DNA of 64,000 nt, from NCBI RefSeq assembly GCF_030269445.1, contig NZ_BSTJ01000010.1, positions 62,001-126,000 on the forward strand. The letters are read 5' to 3'. Position numbers and translations under genes: made by a program. The notes beneath the pieces were generated by a model. The model saw only the letters and a list, made by a program, of their open reading frames with translations, was not told the origin of the DNA and did not search any database. This document shows, piece by piece, positions 33,067 through 42,573 of the stretch; position 1 is the first letter of the stretch, and each line of letters opens with the position of its first letter. The stretch is from Actinoallomurus iriomotensis (GTDB lineage: Bacteria; Actinomycetota; Actinomycetes; Streptosporangiales; Streptosporangiaceae).

Positions 33067-35067
33067 TCAGGGGATGTGCCAGAGGCGGATGCGGTCGTTG
33101 GCGGTATCACCGCTGCCGTCGCTGAGGCCGGCCGCGAGAGTTGACCCGTCGGGGGCGAACACCAAGGCGCTGACGGAGCCGAGGGTGGTGAACTTGGTGA
33201 CCGTGGCTCCGGTGGCGGTGTTCCACAGCCGGATCGTCTTGTCGTCGCCCCCGCTGGCCAAGGTACCGCCTCGGAGATGGAAGGCGAGTGCTCGGATGTA
33301 TCCGGTGTGGCCCTTCAGCGTGGTGACGGGGCGTTGCGAGACGACATTCCACAGGTAGATGGTCTCGTGAACGGTGATGGCGAGCACCTGGCTGTCCGGG
33401 CTGAACGCGACCGTGCCTGGTGCATAGCCGAAGCGGTAGTCGTAGGTGGCCGCGACCCGGCCAGAGGGCATGGCGCGGAGCTGAAGGGGCTGGTCGCCGG
33501 TGAGCAGGAGCCTGCCGTCCGGGCTGAAGGCGACCCAGCCGCCCGGCGAGTCCTTGTAGACGCCGAGGGAGCGGCCTGAGGAGGTGTCCCACACATACAC
33601 GCCCCTGAAGAGCCCGGCGGCGGCCAGGGCCCTGCCGTCGGGGCTGAAAGCCACCGAGAAGACGTAGCCGTCGGTCGGGCCACCGTTCGGGCGCTGGGCG
33701 GTTACGGCGAACGTGCGCGTGACACGGCCGGTCGCCACATCCCAGAGCATGATCTTGTTCAGGTCGGCTCTGGCCAGCAGCGTGCGGTCGGGACTGAAGA
33801 CCATGGTCTGGCCGAGACTTGACTGGGGCGCGCTGATGTGGACGGCGGCCCCGCGGCGAGTCGCGACGTTCCAGCGCCAGACACTGCTGTCAGCAGAGCT
33901 CTCGGAAGCCGCGAGCAACGTCTGGCCGGTCGGGTCGAAGGCGACGGCCCTGATGGGTGACTGAGGTCCGGTGAGGGCGACGCCGTTGGAGCCGGAGGCA
34001 GCGGTGCCGGCAGTGGGTCTACCAGACCGGGAAGCCGAGTGTTCCCGTCCGTACAGGAGCACGGAGGCTCCTGCCACGGCGGCGGTGGCGGTGGCCGCCA
34101 GCCCGCCGATGATCAGCGTGCGGCGGGATACCCCGCGAGAGAGCTCTGGCCGGTCGGGTTCGATCCACGTCTGAGGGTGGATCCTGGTCGCGGGCACGGT
34201 CTGCTCCACGGCGGGCGCAGGAAGGGCCGCAGTGTGAGGAAGGGCCGTACCACCAGGACCGAGGCCGGTGAAGCGGGCAGGAAGGCTCTGCGCTGCCGGA
34301 CGATCGGTGGGCTCCTTCGCCAGGCATGCGGCCAGCACGGAGCGCAGATCGCCGCTGAGACCGCCGAGTGCGGGCCGGTCGTGCAGAATCCGGTGGACGA
34401 TCGCCGCGACGGTGGGTGCGTCGAACGGGCTCCGTCCGGTGGCGGCGAAGACCAGCACCGAGCCCAGGGAGAACACGTCGCTCGCGGGGTCGGTCCGGTC
34501 AGCGCGGATCTGTTCGGGCGACATGTAGGCGTAGGTGCCGATCACCGAGCCGGTCGCGGTGAGTGAAGTGGCATCGAGGGCGCGAGCGACGCCGAAGTCG
34601 ATGATGCGCGGGCCGTCGTCGGCCATGATGATGTTGCCGGGTTTCAGGTCACGGTGGACCAGCCCGCACTGGTGAATGGCGGCCAGTCCCTCGGCCAACC
34701 CCGCGCCGAGCCGTGCCGCGGCCTCCGGCGGGAGCGGGCCGCGCTGTTTGACCGCCTCCTGCAGTGTGGGGCCCGGGATGAAGGCGGTGACCAGCCAGGG
34801 GGCTTCGGCGCCCGGATCGGCGTCGACCACATGGGCGGTATGGAAACCGCCCACCCGGCGGGCCGCCTCGACCTCCCGGGTGAACCGAGCACGGAACTGT
34901 GGGGCGTTCGCCAGTTCCGGCTGGATCACCTTCACCGCGACCTTGCGTCCGCCCGGCGAGGTGCCCAGATAGACCTGCCCCATGCCGCCCGCGCCCACCC
35001 GGCCCTCTAGGCGGTAAGGGCCGATCTGTCGCGGATCGTCGGGCGACAAGGCATCCACTTGCACCAT
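33067..35067 (-). CDS. Ser/Thr protein kinase with WD40 sensor domain (second of tandem pair)
   Basis: A 666-aa membrane kinase. The kinase domain (residues about 16-275) has the glycine loop GAGGMG, K46, HRDLKPGN (138-145) and DFG. A linker and one membrane helix (about 313-335, RRTLIIGGLAATATAAVAG region) lead to an outer domain with about seven WD40-like repeats (VAFSPDGR, LWDVATGR, FSPDSQVLA). Kinases of this plan occur in actinomycetes and sense unknown cues. It begins 24 bases after the stop of the paralogous kinase upstream, so both are in one operon. Its 3' end faces the remnant repeat at the edge of the island. Confidence 0.9.
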   Translation of the reverse strand: MVQVDALSPDDPRQIGPYRLEGRVGAGGMGQVYLGTSPGGRKVAVKVIQPELANAPQFRARFTREVEAARRVGGFHTAHVVDADPGAEAPWLVTAFIPGPTLQEAVKQRGPLPPEAAARLGAGLAEGLAAIHQCGLVHRDLKPGNIIMADDGPRIIDFGVARALDATSLTATGSVIGTYAYMSPEQIRADRTDPASDVFSLGSVLVFAATGRSPFDAPTVAAIVHRILHDRPALGGLSGDLRSVLAACLAKEPTDRPAAQSLPARFTGLGPGGTALPHTAALPAPAVEQTVPATRIHPQTWIEPDRPELSRGVSRRTLIIGGLAATATAAVAGASVLLYGREHSASRSGRPTAGTAASGSNGVALTGPQSPIRAVAFDPTGQTLLAASESSADSSVWRWNVATRRGAAVHISAPQSSLGQTMVFSPDRTLLARADLNKIMLWDVATGRVTRTFAVTAQRPNGGPTDGYVFSVAFSPDGRALAAAGLFRGVYVWDTSSGRSLGVYKDSPGGWVAFSPDGRLLLTGDQPLQLRAMPSGRVAATYDYRFGYAPGTVAFSPDSQVLAITVHETIYLWNVVSQRPVTTLKGHTGYIRALAFHLRGGTLASGGDDKTIRLWNTATGATVTKFTTLGSVSALVFAPDGSTLAAGLSDGSGDTANDRIRLWHIP

Positions 35068-35091
35068 CCGGAATTAGTCGGGGAACGTCCG

Positions 35092-37023
35092 CTACGAGAG
35101 CTTCCAGAGCTGGATCCATCGGGCACCACCTGGCTCTCCCATGGACGCTGCGAGGATCCCGCCGTCCGGGCTGAACGCCAGCGACGGGACCTCGTGGCCG
35201 GCCGGGGAGGTCGGCACGACGCCGGTCAGCGTGGTGGTGACACGGCCGCTGGACAGATCCCACAGGCTGATGGTCTTGCCGATGGTGTCGCCGGCGCCGA
35301 CCCGGTCACCGCGTCCGGCGCCCGCGATCATCGCCCGGCCCGGGCGATATGCAGCTGTGTCGAGGATGTGGTGGGAGTCGGTGAACGTCGCGGTGAGGCG
35401 CCCGGTGGCCACATCCCACAGTTTGATGCCAGGCCCGGCTCCAGCGAGGGTCTTCCCGTCAGGGCTGAACATCGCCGAGGCGTAGTCCAGGATTCCGCCC
35501 ATGGGGGCGGTGAACGATCGGATGAGACGGCCGGTCTTGGCCGACCACAGCCGTACCGCCGCCTCCATATCGGACACACTGGCCACGGTCTCGCCGTCCG
35601 GGCTGAAGGCGACCGAGTTCATGTTGCCGTTGTGCCCGAACGTCGCGACGGAACGGCCGGTGGTCATGTCCACGACCTCGACCCTGCTGTCGTCCCCGCT
35701 GGTGAGGCCGACGGCGAGAGTCTTCTCATCGGGGCTGAACGCCAGGCAGGTGACGGTGCCCCGGGCATAGCTCACCAGGACGCCTCGTGACTCGCCCGTG
35801 TGCACGTCCCAGCGCCGCACGGCATTGTCGCCGCTGAACAGGGTCTGACCGTCCGCGCTGTAGGTCACCGCCAGGACGTCGCGGTGCCCGGCGATGGCGA
35901 AGACCGTACGGCCCGATGTGATGTCCCAGAGCCGGAGGGTGCGGTCGAAACCCGCGCCGGCGAGTGTCCTGCCGTCCGGGCTGAAGGCGATCTCAGTGAC
36001 ATCGCCGGTGTCGCCGGCGTCCAGACGTGCGAGCGGCTTGCCGACGTCGCTCTTGGCGGCGGGAGCGCTGTGTGACGTGACATTCGGCCAGAGCAGGACC
36101 GTGGGAACAGCGATCGCGGTGGCGGCGGCGGCGATCCCACCGAACAGCAGCGTGCGCCGTCCCAGCGGCGCGCCGGTGCCCGGGGTCGTGGCGGCGTCGG
36201 CGAAGGCGTGTGCCATCGGCCCGGTCACGGAGAGGCGATTCAGCACGTCGGCGGCGGAAGGGCGATCGGCCGGGTCCTTGGCGAGGCATTCGACCAGCAG
36301 GGCTCGCAGCTCGCCATCGAGACCGCCCAGCCACGGCGGTTCGCTGGTGATCCGATGGACGATGCCGGGCACGGTCGTCGCGTCGAACGGACCTCGGCCG
36401 GTGGCGGCGAAGACCAGCACCGAACCCAGGGAGAACACGTCGCCGGCCGCCGATGCCGGCTCGGCGCGGGCCTGTTCGGGCGACATGTAGGCGTAGGTGC
36501 CGATGACCGCGCCGCCGCCGGTCGTCGAGTCGCCGTCTTCGGCATGCGCGATGCCGAAATCGATGATGCGCGGCCCGTCGTCGGCCATGATGACGTTGCC
36601 GGGTTTCAGGTCACGGTGGACCAACCCGCACCGGTGGATGGCCGCCAGCCCCTCGGCCAACCCCGCACCCAACCGGGCCACGGCGGCTGAGGCGAGCGGC
36701 CCGTGCTCGGCAACGACACGCTGCAGCGTGGGGCCCGGGATGAAGGCGGTGACCAGCCAGGGGAAGTCGGCATGCGGGTCGGCGTCGAGCACCTGCGCCG
36801 TGTGGAAACCGCCCACCTGCCGCGCTGCCTCGACCTCCCGGGAGAACCGCATCCGGAACCGCGGGTCCCGCGCGTGCTCGGTTCTGATGAGCTTGACCGC
36901 GACGGCCCGGCCACTCGGGGATGACCCGAGATAGACCTGTCCCATGCCTCCCGCGCCCAGCCGGCCCTCCAACCGGTACGGACCTATCCGCGCAGGGTCC
37001 CCAGGTCGCAGTGGAGAGATCAC
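35092..37023 (-). CDS. Ser/Thr protein kinase with WD40 sensor domain (first of tandem pair)
   Basis: A 643-aa paralogue of the next gene, with nearly the same kinase domain (GAGGMGQVYLG, HRDLKPGN, DFGIAHA, YMSPEQ). The membrane segment is RRTLLFGGIAAAATAIAVP near 290, and the outer part carries WD40-like blades (IAFSPDGRTLAGAG, LRLWDITSGR). I used the GTG at 37023; no strong ribosome site is visible and no better start exists. The two kinases differ most in their linkers and propellers, which suggests duplication followed by a change of input specificity. Confidence 0.9.
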   Translation of the reverse strand: MISPLRPGDPARIGPYRLEGRLGAGGMGQVYLGSSPSGRAVAVKLIRTEHARDPRFRMRFSREVEAARQVGGFHTAQVLDADPHADFPWLVTAFIPGPTLQRVVAEHGPLASAAVARLGAGLAEGLAAIHRCGLVHRDLKPGNVIMADDGPRIIDFGIAHAEDGDSTTGGGAVIGTYAYMSPEQARAEPASAAGDVFSLGSVLVFAATGRGPFDATTVPGIVHRITSEPPWLGGLDGELRALLVECLAKDPADRPSAADVLNRLSVTGPMAHAFADAATTPGTGAPLGRRTLLFGGIAAAATAIAVPTVLLWPNVTSHSAPAAKSDVGKPLARLDAGDTGDVTEIAFSPDGRTLAGAGFDRTLRLWDITSGRTVFAIAGHRDVLAVTYSADGQTLFSGDNAVRRWDVHTGESRGVLVSYARGTVTCLAFSPDEKTLAVGLTSGDDSRVEVVDMTTGRSVATFGHNGNMNSVAFSPDGETVASVSDMEAAVRLWSAKTGRLIRSFTAPMGGILDYASAMFSPDGKTLAGAGPGIKLWDVATGRLTATFTDSHHILDTAAYRPGRAMIAGAGRGDRVGAGDTIGKTISLWDLSSGRVTTTLTGVVPTSPAGHEVPSLAFSPDGGILAASMGEPGGARWIQLWKLS

Positions 37024-37157
37024 AAAGAGCGATGGTATCCACTAAAGAACAATGATATCTACTTGAGTGCCGGCGGCTTGCCGAAGGACAGTACGCATCG
37101 CCGACCACGTCACCGAGCTGGCGTCCAACAGCCGTCCTCAGCGCACGCAAAGCGACG

Positions 37158-37190
37158 ACGGGCCCGCCCACCGTGGTGGCGCGGGCCCGT
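37158..37190 (-). terminator. Terminator of PHB depolymerase gene
   Basis: ACGGGCCCGC (37158-37167) pairs with GCGGGCCCGT (37181-37190), and the inner CCACC-GT-GGTGG extends the stem. It lies 14 bases past the depolymerase stop on the minus strand. Confidence 0.75.
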
Positions 37191-37203
37191 ACGGGGGTGA
37201 GCG

Positions 37204-38226
37204 TCAGCCGCCGAGGGCGTGGACCATGTTCATGATCGCGGTGATCTGGGCGCCGCCGTGGGTGTCGTAGTTGCCCGCGTTCAGGTATCCCCACCAGTCC
37301 CAGCAGCCCTGGGGGTTGCTGCCGAAGTTCGCGACGGCCTGCGGGTAGAGGACGATCATGTTGTTCGTGTCGCCGTACTCGTTCAGGTGCGCCTTGGTGA
37401 CGAACGTCGTGCCGATGGAGCCGGCGCCCTGCAGGCAGCCGTGCAGTGCGACCATGAGCCGGCACGAGGTGCCCGAGGCGCAGGCGGGCGGCACGTAGGC
37501 GTAGCCGGTGGCGCCCATGCTGATCGCGCTCGCGCTGCCGCCGGGCGCGTAGGCGTTCTGGTCGAACGACACGACGCTGCCGGACGGGCTCGCGGCCGGT
37601 GCGGCGACCGACCCGAACAGGTGGGTGAGCATCGTGCGTTCCGGGTCGGTGCCGCAGTTGTTGATGTAGGGGGTGTAGCTCGTGCCGCAGGCGTTCGGGC
37701 CGAGCGGGCTGACCCAGGAGTGTGCCGCCGGGGTCGTGTTGTCGTACGTCACGTTCGCGCCGAAGTCCTCGTAGAACTGCACGAGGTCGTTGGGGGAGCC
37801 GACGCTGACGGTCGTGTCGGCGGTGCCGTGGAAGACGTACACGCGGTGGCCCGACAGGTTCGCGACGTTGTCGATCGTGCCCTGCGCGGACCGGGTGCGG
37901 GCCGTCTGCTCCAGCGAGGACAGGTTCCGGCTCTGGATGTTGTACATGCACGCCAGCTCGGCGGTGGTGAGGCTGCCCTGGGCGCAGTGGTACGGGCCGC
38001 CCGCGAAGACGCCGGTGCCCTTGATCGTGCCGGAGTAGGCCACGTGGAGCTGGTCGGCCATGAAGCCGCCGGAGGACACCCCCGAGTCGTAGACGGCGCT
38101 GACGTTGTAACGGCCCAGCGTGGCGGCGTGGGCGGGTGCGGCGACCGCGGTCGCGGCGGTGCCGAGCAGGCCGGTCGCCGCGAGGGCGACGGCACCCCGG
38201 CGGAGGCGGCGCAGAGTTAATCTCAT
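37204..38226 (-). CDS. Secreted short-chain PHA (PHB) depolymerase
   Basis: A 340-aa alpha/beta hydrolase with a signal peptide (MRLTLRRLRRGAVALAATG, cleavage after AAPAHA near residue 34). The lipase-type box is DSGVSSGGFMADQL, with Ser as nucleophile. VFHGTADTTVSV provides the Asp loop, and LMVALHGCLQGA and CWDWWGYLNAG are typical of short-chain-length PHA depolymerases with a type 2 catalytic domain. No separate polymer-binding domain is seen. It should release 3-hydroxybutyrate oligomers from environmental PHB. The ATG at 38226 follows AGGAAAGGAG. The upstream esterase gene ends 29 bases before it, so they form an operon. Confidence 0.85.
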   Translation of the reverse strand: MRLTLRRLRRGAVALAATGLLGTAATAVAAPAHAATLGRYNVSAVYDSGVSSGGFMADQLHVAYSGTIKGTGVFAGGPYHCAQGSLTTAELACMYNIQSRNLSSLEQTARTRSAQGTIDNVANLSGHRVYVFHGTADTTVSVGSPNDLVQFYEDFGANVTYDNTTPAAHSWVSPLGPNACGTSYTPYINNCGTDPERTMLTHLFGSVAAPAASPSGSVVSFDQNAYAPGGSASAISMGATGYAYVPPACASGTSCRLMVALHGCLQGAGSIGTTFVTKAHLNEYGDTNNMIVLYPQAVANFGSNPQGCWDWWGYLNAGNYDTHGGAQITAIMNMVHALGG

Positions 38227-38255
38227 CGTGCTCCTTTCCTCAAGCGGCTCGCTGG

Positions 38256-39584
38256 TCAGGACGCCAGCGAGCAGGTGTTGGCGAGGTCTCCGGAGGCCGG
38301 CCTGGGCAGCGTGGCGCTGGGCGGCGGCGTGTGGCCGGCCGACCAGCCCTCCATCGCGGTGAACGCGGCGCGGAAGCACGGCAACATGGGCCGCAGCCGG
38401 TCGGGATACGTGTCGTACAGCCCGTCGACGTGGTTGCCGCCCTCGACCCGGTAGTAGCGGAACGGCCCGCGCACCATGCGGGCGTACACGTCGCCGTCCT
38501 GGGAGATCGGCAGCAGCGTGTCCAGCGTGCCCTGGAGGGTGATCAGCGGTTTGCGGATCCGGCCGGTCAGCGACACGCGGGCCACCGCCCGGTGCACCGA
38601 GCGGGGCCGGGCGGCGTAGTCGTAGTCGGCGTCACAGCCCGGCGTGCCGCTCGCGCAGTACGGTGTGCCCGCCTCGGTGGCGCCGTCGTAGGAGGGGTCG
38701 AACTCCTCCCGGTAGATCCGCTGGGTCAGGTCCCAGTAGACCTGCTCGTGGTACGGCCACAGGAACTCCGAGCCGGGCGCGAGGCCGGCGTCCAGCAGCG
38801 CCCGGTGCGCCCCGGCGGAGCCGGCGGCGTAGGCGGGGTAGTTCCTCAGCAGCGCCGGCAGGTAGGTGAACAGGTTCGGGCCGTCCGCGCGGAACAGCGT
38901 GCCCTCCCAGTCCACGCCGCCGTCGTACAGCTCCGGGTGGTTCTCCAGCTGCCAGCGGACCAGGTAGCCGCCGTTGGAGATGCCGGCCGCGTACGTCCGC
39001 GCGGGAGCCCGGCCGTACCTGCGGGCGACCGTCGTCCTGGCCGCACGGGCGAGCTGGGTGACGCGGGTGTTCCACTCGGCGACGGCGTCGCCGGGTCGCC
39101 GTCCGTCCCGGTAGAACGCCGAGCCGACGTTGCCCTTGTCGGTCGCCGCGTAGGCGTACCCGCGGGCGAGCACCCAGTCGGAGATCGTGAAGTCGTTGGC
39201 GTACTGCGCGCGGTTCCCGGGCGTGCCGGCGACCACGAGTCCGCCGTTCCAGTGGTCGGGCAGGCGGATCACGAACTGGGAGTCGTGGTTCCAGCCGTGC
39301 GTGGTGTTCAGCGTCGAGGTGTCGGGGAAGTAGCCGTCGATCTGCGTGCCCGGCACCCCGGTCGGGTTGCGCGTCCCGGCCGGTTGCAGGCCCACCCACT
39401 GCGCCGGGTCGCTGTGCCCGTCGGCGACGGTGCCGGCCGTGGTCAGGTCGGGCAGGCACGCGCCGACCTCGTACGCCGCGCCGGGCACGGCGACCTCGCA
39501 CGAGCGCGGGGAGGCCGCGACGGCCGGTGGCGCGGTGAGCGTGAGACCCAGGGCCATCGCGGCGAGGAGGCGAATACGCGGCAT
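38256..39584 (-). CDS. Secreted alpha/beta hydrolase (tannase-like; probable 3HB-oligomer hydrolase)
   Basis: A 442-aa exported esterase with a signal peptide (MPRIRLLAAMALGLTLT). The nucleophile elbow is AAGISNGGYLV, the acid lies in LQGTLDTLLP, and the His in EGGNHVDGL. The Cys-containing lid and overall order resemble the tannase/feruloyl esterase group and the 3-hydroxybutyrate-oligomer hydrolases. It is cotranscribed with the PHB depolymerase and opposite a transporter and 3-hydroxybutyrate dehydrogenase, so cutting 3HB oligomers to monomers outside the cell is the best guess. A polyphenol or feruloyl ester substrate is the alternative. Confidence 0.7.
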   Translation of the reverse strand: MPRIRLLAAMALGLTLTAPPAVAASPRSCEVAVPGAAYEVGACLPDLTTAGTVADGHSDPAQWVGLQPAGTRNPTGVPGTQIDGYFPDTSTLNTTHGWNHDSQFVIRLPDHWNGGLVVAGTPGNRAQYANDFTISDWVLARGYAYAATDKGNVGSAFYRDGRRPGDAVAEWNTRVTQLARAARTTVARRYGRAPARTYAAGISNGGYLVRWQLENHPELYDGGVDWEGTLFRADGPNLFTYLPALLRNYPAYAAGSAGAHRALLDAGLAPGSEFLWPYHEQVYWDLTQRIYREEFDPSYDGATEAGTPYCASGTPGCDADYDYAARPRSVHRAVARVSLTGRIRKPLITLQGTLDTLLPISQDGDVYARMVRGPFRYYRVEGGNHVDGLYDTYPDRLRPMLPCFRAAFTAMEGWSAGHTPPPSATLPRPASGDLANTCSLAS

Positions 39585-39885
39585 GAAGTCTCCCTGCGTC
39601 GTCGGCGCCCCCCGAGAACGCCGTAATCGTCACCGCGCGGGCGACCGCGTTCCATCGGCCGCCGCCACACTTTCGCGCCACCGGAGGTGTGCGTGACCCA
39701 CATCAGCCACTCGTGGGGGGTGCGGACCCGGCGGTCGCGGCCGTGGTGACCGGGGTCCTGTGGAGGAGAGGGACGCCTCTTCGCGGCCGAATGTGTGTTC
39801 GCGGCACATGGTCGGTCGCTGACCCGCGTCCTAGGGTTCCCGGTCAACGAACGGTGTGATCGACGCGACAACGGCAGGAGAGCGG
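39585..39885. promoter_or_regulatory. Divergent control region of PHB locus with TGTG-N7-CACA dyad
   Basis: This 301-bp gap separates the esterase/depolymerase operon (left) from the transporter operon (right). ATGTGTGTTCGCGGCACAT at 39791-39809 contains TGTG-N7-CACA and is very like the dyad upstream of the 3-hydroxybutyrate dehydrogenase gene (47169-47184). It is a candidate site for the PucR-type regulator of the locus. Confidence 0.45.
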
Positions 39886-40641
39886 ATGGCAGCGGTTCTG
39901 CGCGCCCGGGGCCTGGCCAAGGAGTTTCGCGGCTTCCGTGCCGTCGACGACGTGGACCTCGACGTCCCCGAAGGCGGCGTGCACGCGCTCGTGGGCCCGA
40001 ACGGCGCCGGCAAGACGACGCTGTTCAACCTCCTCACCGGGTTTCTGCGGCCGACGGCGGGCCGCGTGACGTTCGGCGAGCACGAGCTGTCCGGGCGGCC
40101 GCCCGAGCGGATCGCCCGTCTCGGGGTCGCCAGGTCCTTTCAGATCACGAGCCTGTTCGCGCAGCTCACCGCGCGGGAGCATGTCGAGCTGGCGTTGCAG
40201 GGCGGCACCGGCCTCGGCTGGCGGTTCTGGCGTTCGGACAAGCGGCTGGGCCGGTTCGGCGACCGCGCGCGGGACCTGCTCGCGCAGGTGCGCCTCGCCG
40301 ACCTGGCCGACACGCGTGCGGGCGCGCTCTCGTACGGGCACAAGCGGGCGCTCGAACTGGCGCTGGCCCTCGCCCTGGACCCGAAGGTGCTGCTCCTGGA
40401 CGAGCCGACCGCGGGCATGGGCGCCGAGGACGTCGACGCCACCGTCGAACTGATCGGTCGCGTACGCGACGGCCGGACGGTCGTGCTGGTCGAGCACAAC
40501 ATGAACGTCGTCGCCTCGCTCGCCGACAAGGTCACCGTCCTGCAGTCGGGCCGGGTCCTCGCCGAGGGGCCGTACGCCGAGATCCGGCGCGACCCCCGGG
40601 TCGTCGCCGCCTACCTGGGAGACGCCGATGCTACGGATTGA
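39886..40641 (+). CDS. livG: ABC transporter ATP-binding protein, LivG type
   Basis: A 251-aa cytoplasmic ATPase of the branched-chain-amino-acid importer group. Walker A is GPNGAGKTTL near 34, the signature is LSYGHKRALELA, a LivG-like variant of LSxGxxR, and Walker B is VLLLDEPTAGM. The C-terminal VVAAYLGD motif is typical. The ATG at 39886 is behind AGGAG; an in-frame GTG at 39856 is less likely. It overlaps the LivF-type gene by 14 bases. In this setting the importer probably serves 3-hydroxybutyrate or oligomers rather than amino acids. Confidence 0.9.
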   Translation: MAAVLRARGLAKEFRGFRAVDDVDLDVPEGGVHALVGPNGAGKTTLFNLLTGFLRPTAGRVTFGEHELSGRPPERIARLGVARSFQITSLFAQLTAREHVELALQGGTGLGWRFWRSDKRLGRFGDRARDLLAQVRLADLADTRAGALSYGHKRALELALALALDPKVLLLDEPTAGMGAEDVDATVELIGRVRDGRTVVLVEHNMNVVASLADKVTVLQSGRVLAEGPYAEIRRDPRVVAAYLGDADATD

Positions 40642-41320
40642 CCGCCTGTCCGCCTGGTACGGCGAGGCGCAGGCGTTGCGCGAGGTGTCCCTGGAGGTCG
40701 GCGAGGGCGAGATCGTCACCCTGGTCGGCCGCAACGGGGCCGGCAAGACGACCCTGCTGCGCTGCGTCATGGGTCTGCACTCCCAGGCCGAGGGCACGGT
40801 GGAGTTCCTCGGCGCCGACGTGTCACGCCTCGCGCCGCACCGGCGGGCGCGGCGCGGGCTCGGCTACGTGCCGGACGACCGGGGGATCTACGCGAACCTC
40901 TCGGTCGAGGAGAACCTCCTGCTGCCGCCGGTGGCCGGCCCGAAGCCGTGGTCGCTGGACCAGGTGTACGACACCTTCCCCCGGCTGCGCGAACGGCGCC
41001 GTTCGCCGGGCACCAGGCTCTCCGGCGGCGAACAGCAGATGCTCGCGCTCGCCCGGGTGCTGAGGATGGGCGCGCGGCTGCTGCTGTGCGACGAGCCGAC
41101 CGAAGGCCTGTCCCCGCTGATCGTCCAGCAGATCGGCGGGATCCTGCGCGACGTCAAGGACCAGGGCGTCACCGTCCTGCTCATCGAGCAGAACGTGCAC
41201 TTCGCCGCCACGGTGGCCGACCGGCACTACCTGCTCGCCGAGGGCCGGATCGCCGAATCGATGGACAACGCCGAGGTCAAGGCGCGCGAGCACGAGCTCC
41301 TCGGCTACCTCGGAATCTGA
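40628..41320 (+). CDS. livF: ABC transporter ATP-binding protein, LivF type
   Basis: A 230-aa ATPase that pairs with the LivG-type subunit. Walker A is GRNGAGKTTLLR near 38, the signature is LSGGEQQMLALAR, and Walker B is LLLCDEPTEGLSP. The YGEAQALREVSLEV start and the HELLGYLGI end fit the LivF branch. It is followed after 11 bases by the binding-protein gene, preceded by AAGGAG. Confidence 0.92.
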   Translation: MLRIDRLSAWYGEAQALREVSLEVGEGEIVTLVGRNGAGKTTLLRCVMGLHSQAEGTVEFLGADVSRLAPHRRARRGLGYVPDDRGIYANLSVEENLLLPPVAGPKPWSLDQVYDTFPRLRERRRSPGTRLSGGEQQMLALARVLRMGARLLLCDEPTEGLSPLIVQQIGGILRDVKDQGVTVLLIEQNVHFAATVADRHYLLAEGRIAESMDNAEVKAREHELLGYLGI

Positions 41321-41331
41321 AGGAGAACGCG

Positions 41332-42573
41332 ATGAGGACTTATCGTCGTACGGCCGCGCTGGCCGCCGGGGTGGCCCTGGTCACCGCCGGATGCAACGGC
41401 GGTCCCGGCGGAGGCGGCGGGAAGATCAGCGACGGCAAGATCGAGATCGCCGTCCTCAACGACCAGTCCGGCGTCTACGCCGACCTTTCGGGCAAGGCCA
41501 GCGTCGAGGCGGTCAAGATGGCGATCGCCGACTTCAAGGCCAAGTACGGCGGCAAGGCCGTGGCCAAGAAGATCGAGGTCACCACCGCCGACCACCAGAA
41601 CAAGCCGGAGGTCGCGAGCTCCAAGGCCCAGGAGCTGTACGACCGGCAGCGCGCCGACATCATCCTCGACGTGCCGACCTCCTCGGCCGCCCTCGCCGTG
41701 GCGGGCGTCGCCAAGTCCAAGAAGAAGATCTTCATGGACATCGGCGCGGGCACCACCGCGCTGGAGGGCGCGCAGTGCAACAAGTACACGTTCCACTACG
41801 GCTACAACACCTACATGCTGGCGCACGGCACCGGCGACACCATCACCCAGGACGGCGCGAAGAACTGGTACATCATCTACCCGGACTACGCGTTCGGGCA
41901 GGACATGACCAAGAGCTTCAGTGCCGCGATCAAGGGCGCCGGCGGCACGATCGTCAAGAACGACCCGACACCGTTCCCCAGCGACAACTTCTCCACGTTC
42001 CTGCTCAAGGCGCCCGGGCTGAACCCCAAGCCGCAGGTGCTCGGCGCCATGCAGGCCGGCGGTGACCTGGTCAACCTCGTCAAGCAGTACAACGAGTACG
42101 GGCTGAGGAAGAAGGGCATCGGGCTGGCCGTCGGGCTGATGTTCCTCACCGACATCCACTCGGTCGGCCCGGACGCCCTGGCGGGCACGAAGTTCAGCGA
42201 CGCCTGGTACTGGAACGCGAGCCCGGACAACCGGGCCTGGGCGGACCGGTTCCTGGCCAAGACCGGCAAGCGTCCGACCTTCGCGCACGCGGCGAACTAC
42301 TCCGCCGCCCTGCAGTACCTCGAGGCGGTCCAGCGCGCCGGCACCGACAAGTCCGACGCCGTGGTCAAGCAGCTGGAGGGCTACAAGTTCGGCGACGTGT
42401 TCGCCAAGAACGGCACGATCCGCGCGCAGGACCACCTCCTGCTGCACGACGCCTATCTCGCCCAGGTGAAGCCGTCCGCTGAGGTCAAGGAGCCCTGGGA
42501 CTACGAGAAGATCCTCAAGACCATTCCCGCGGACCAGGCGTTCCAGCAGCCCGACGCGGCCTGCGGGCTCTGA
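41332..42573 (+). CDS. ABC transporter substrate-binding lipoprotein (Peripla_BP_6)
   Basis: A 413-aa exported binding protein with lipobox VTAGC (lipidated C21). The mature part follows the Leu/Ile/Val-binding fold: KIEIAVLNDQSGVYADLSG near 35, VTTADHQNKPEVASSKAQEL with the typical Asp, DIGAGTTALEG, and YIIYPDYAFGQDM. Paralogues of this group bind amino acids, amides, urea or short carboxylic acids. The surrounding PHB genes suggest 3-hydroxybutyrate or its oligomers as ligand. Its stop overlaps the LivH-type start (TGATG). Confidence 0.88.
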   Translation: MRTYRRTAALAAGVALVTAGCNGGPGGGGGKISDGKIEIAVLNDQSGVYADLSGKASVEAVKMAIADFKAKYGGKAVAKKIEVTTADHQNKPEVASSKAQELYDRQRADIILDVPTSSAALAVAGVAKSKKKIFMDIGAGTTALEGAQCNKYTFHYGYNTYMLAHGTGDTITQDGAKNWYIIYPDYAFGQDMTKSFSAAIKGAGGTIVKNDPTPFPSDNFSTFLLKAPGLNPKPQVLGAMQAGGDLVNLVKQYNEYGLRKKGIGLAVGLMFLTDIHSVGPDALAGTKFSDAWYWNASPDNRAWADRFLAKTGKRPTFAHAANYSAALQYLEAVQRAGTDKSDAVVKQLEGYKFGDVFAKNGTIRAQDHLLLHDAYLAQVKPSAEVKEPWDYEKILKTIPADQAFQQPDAACGL

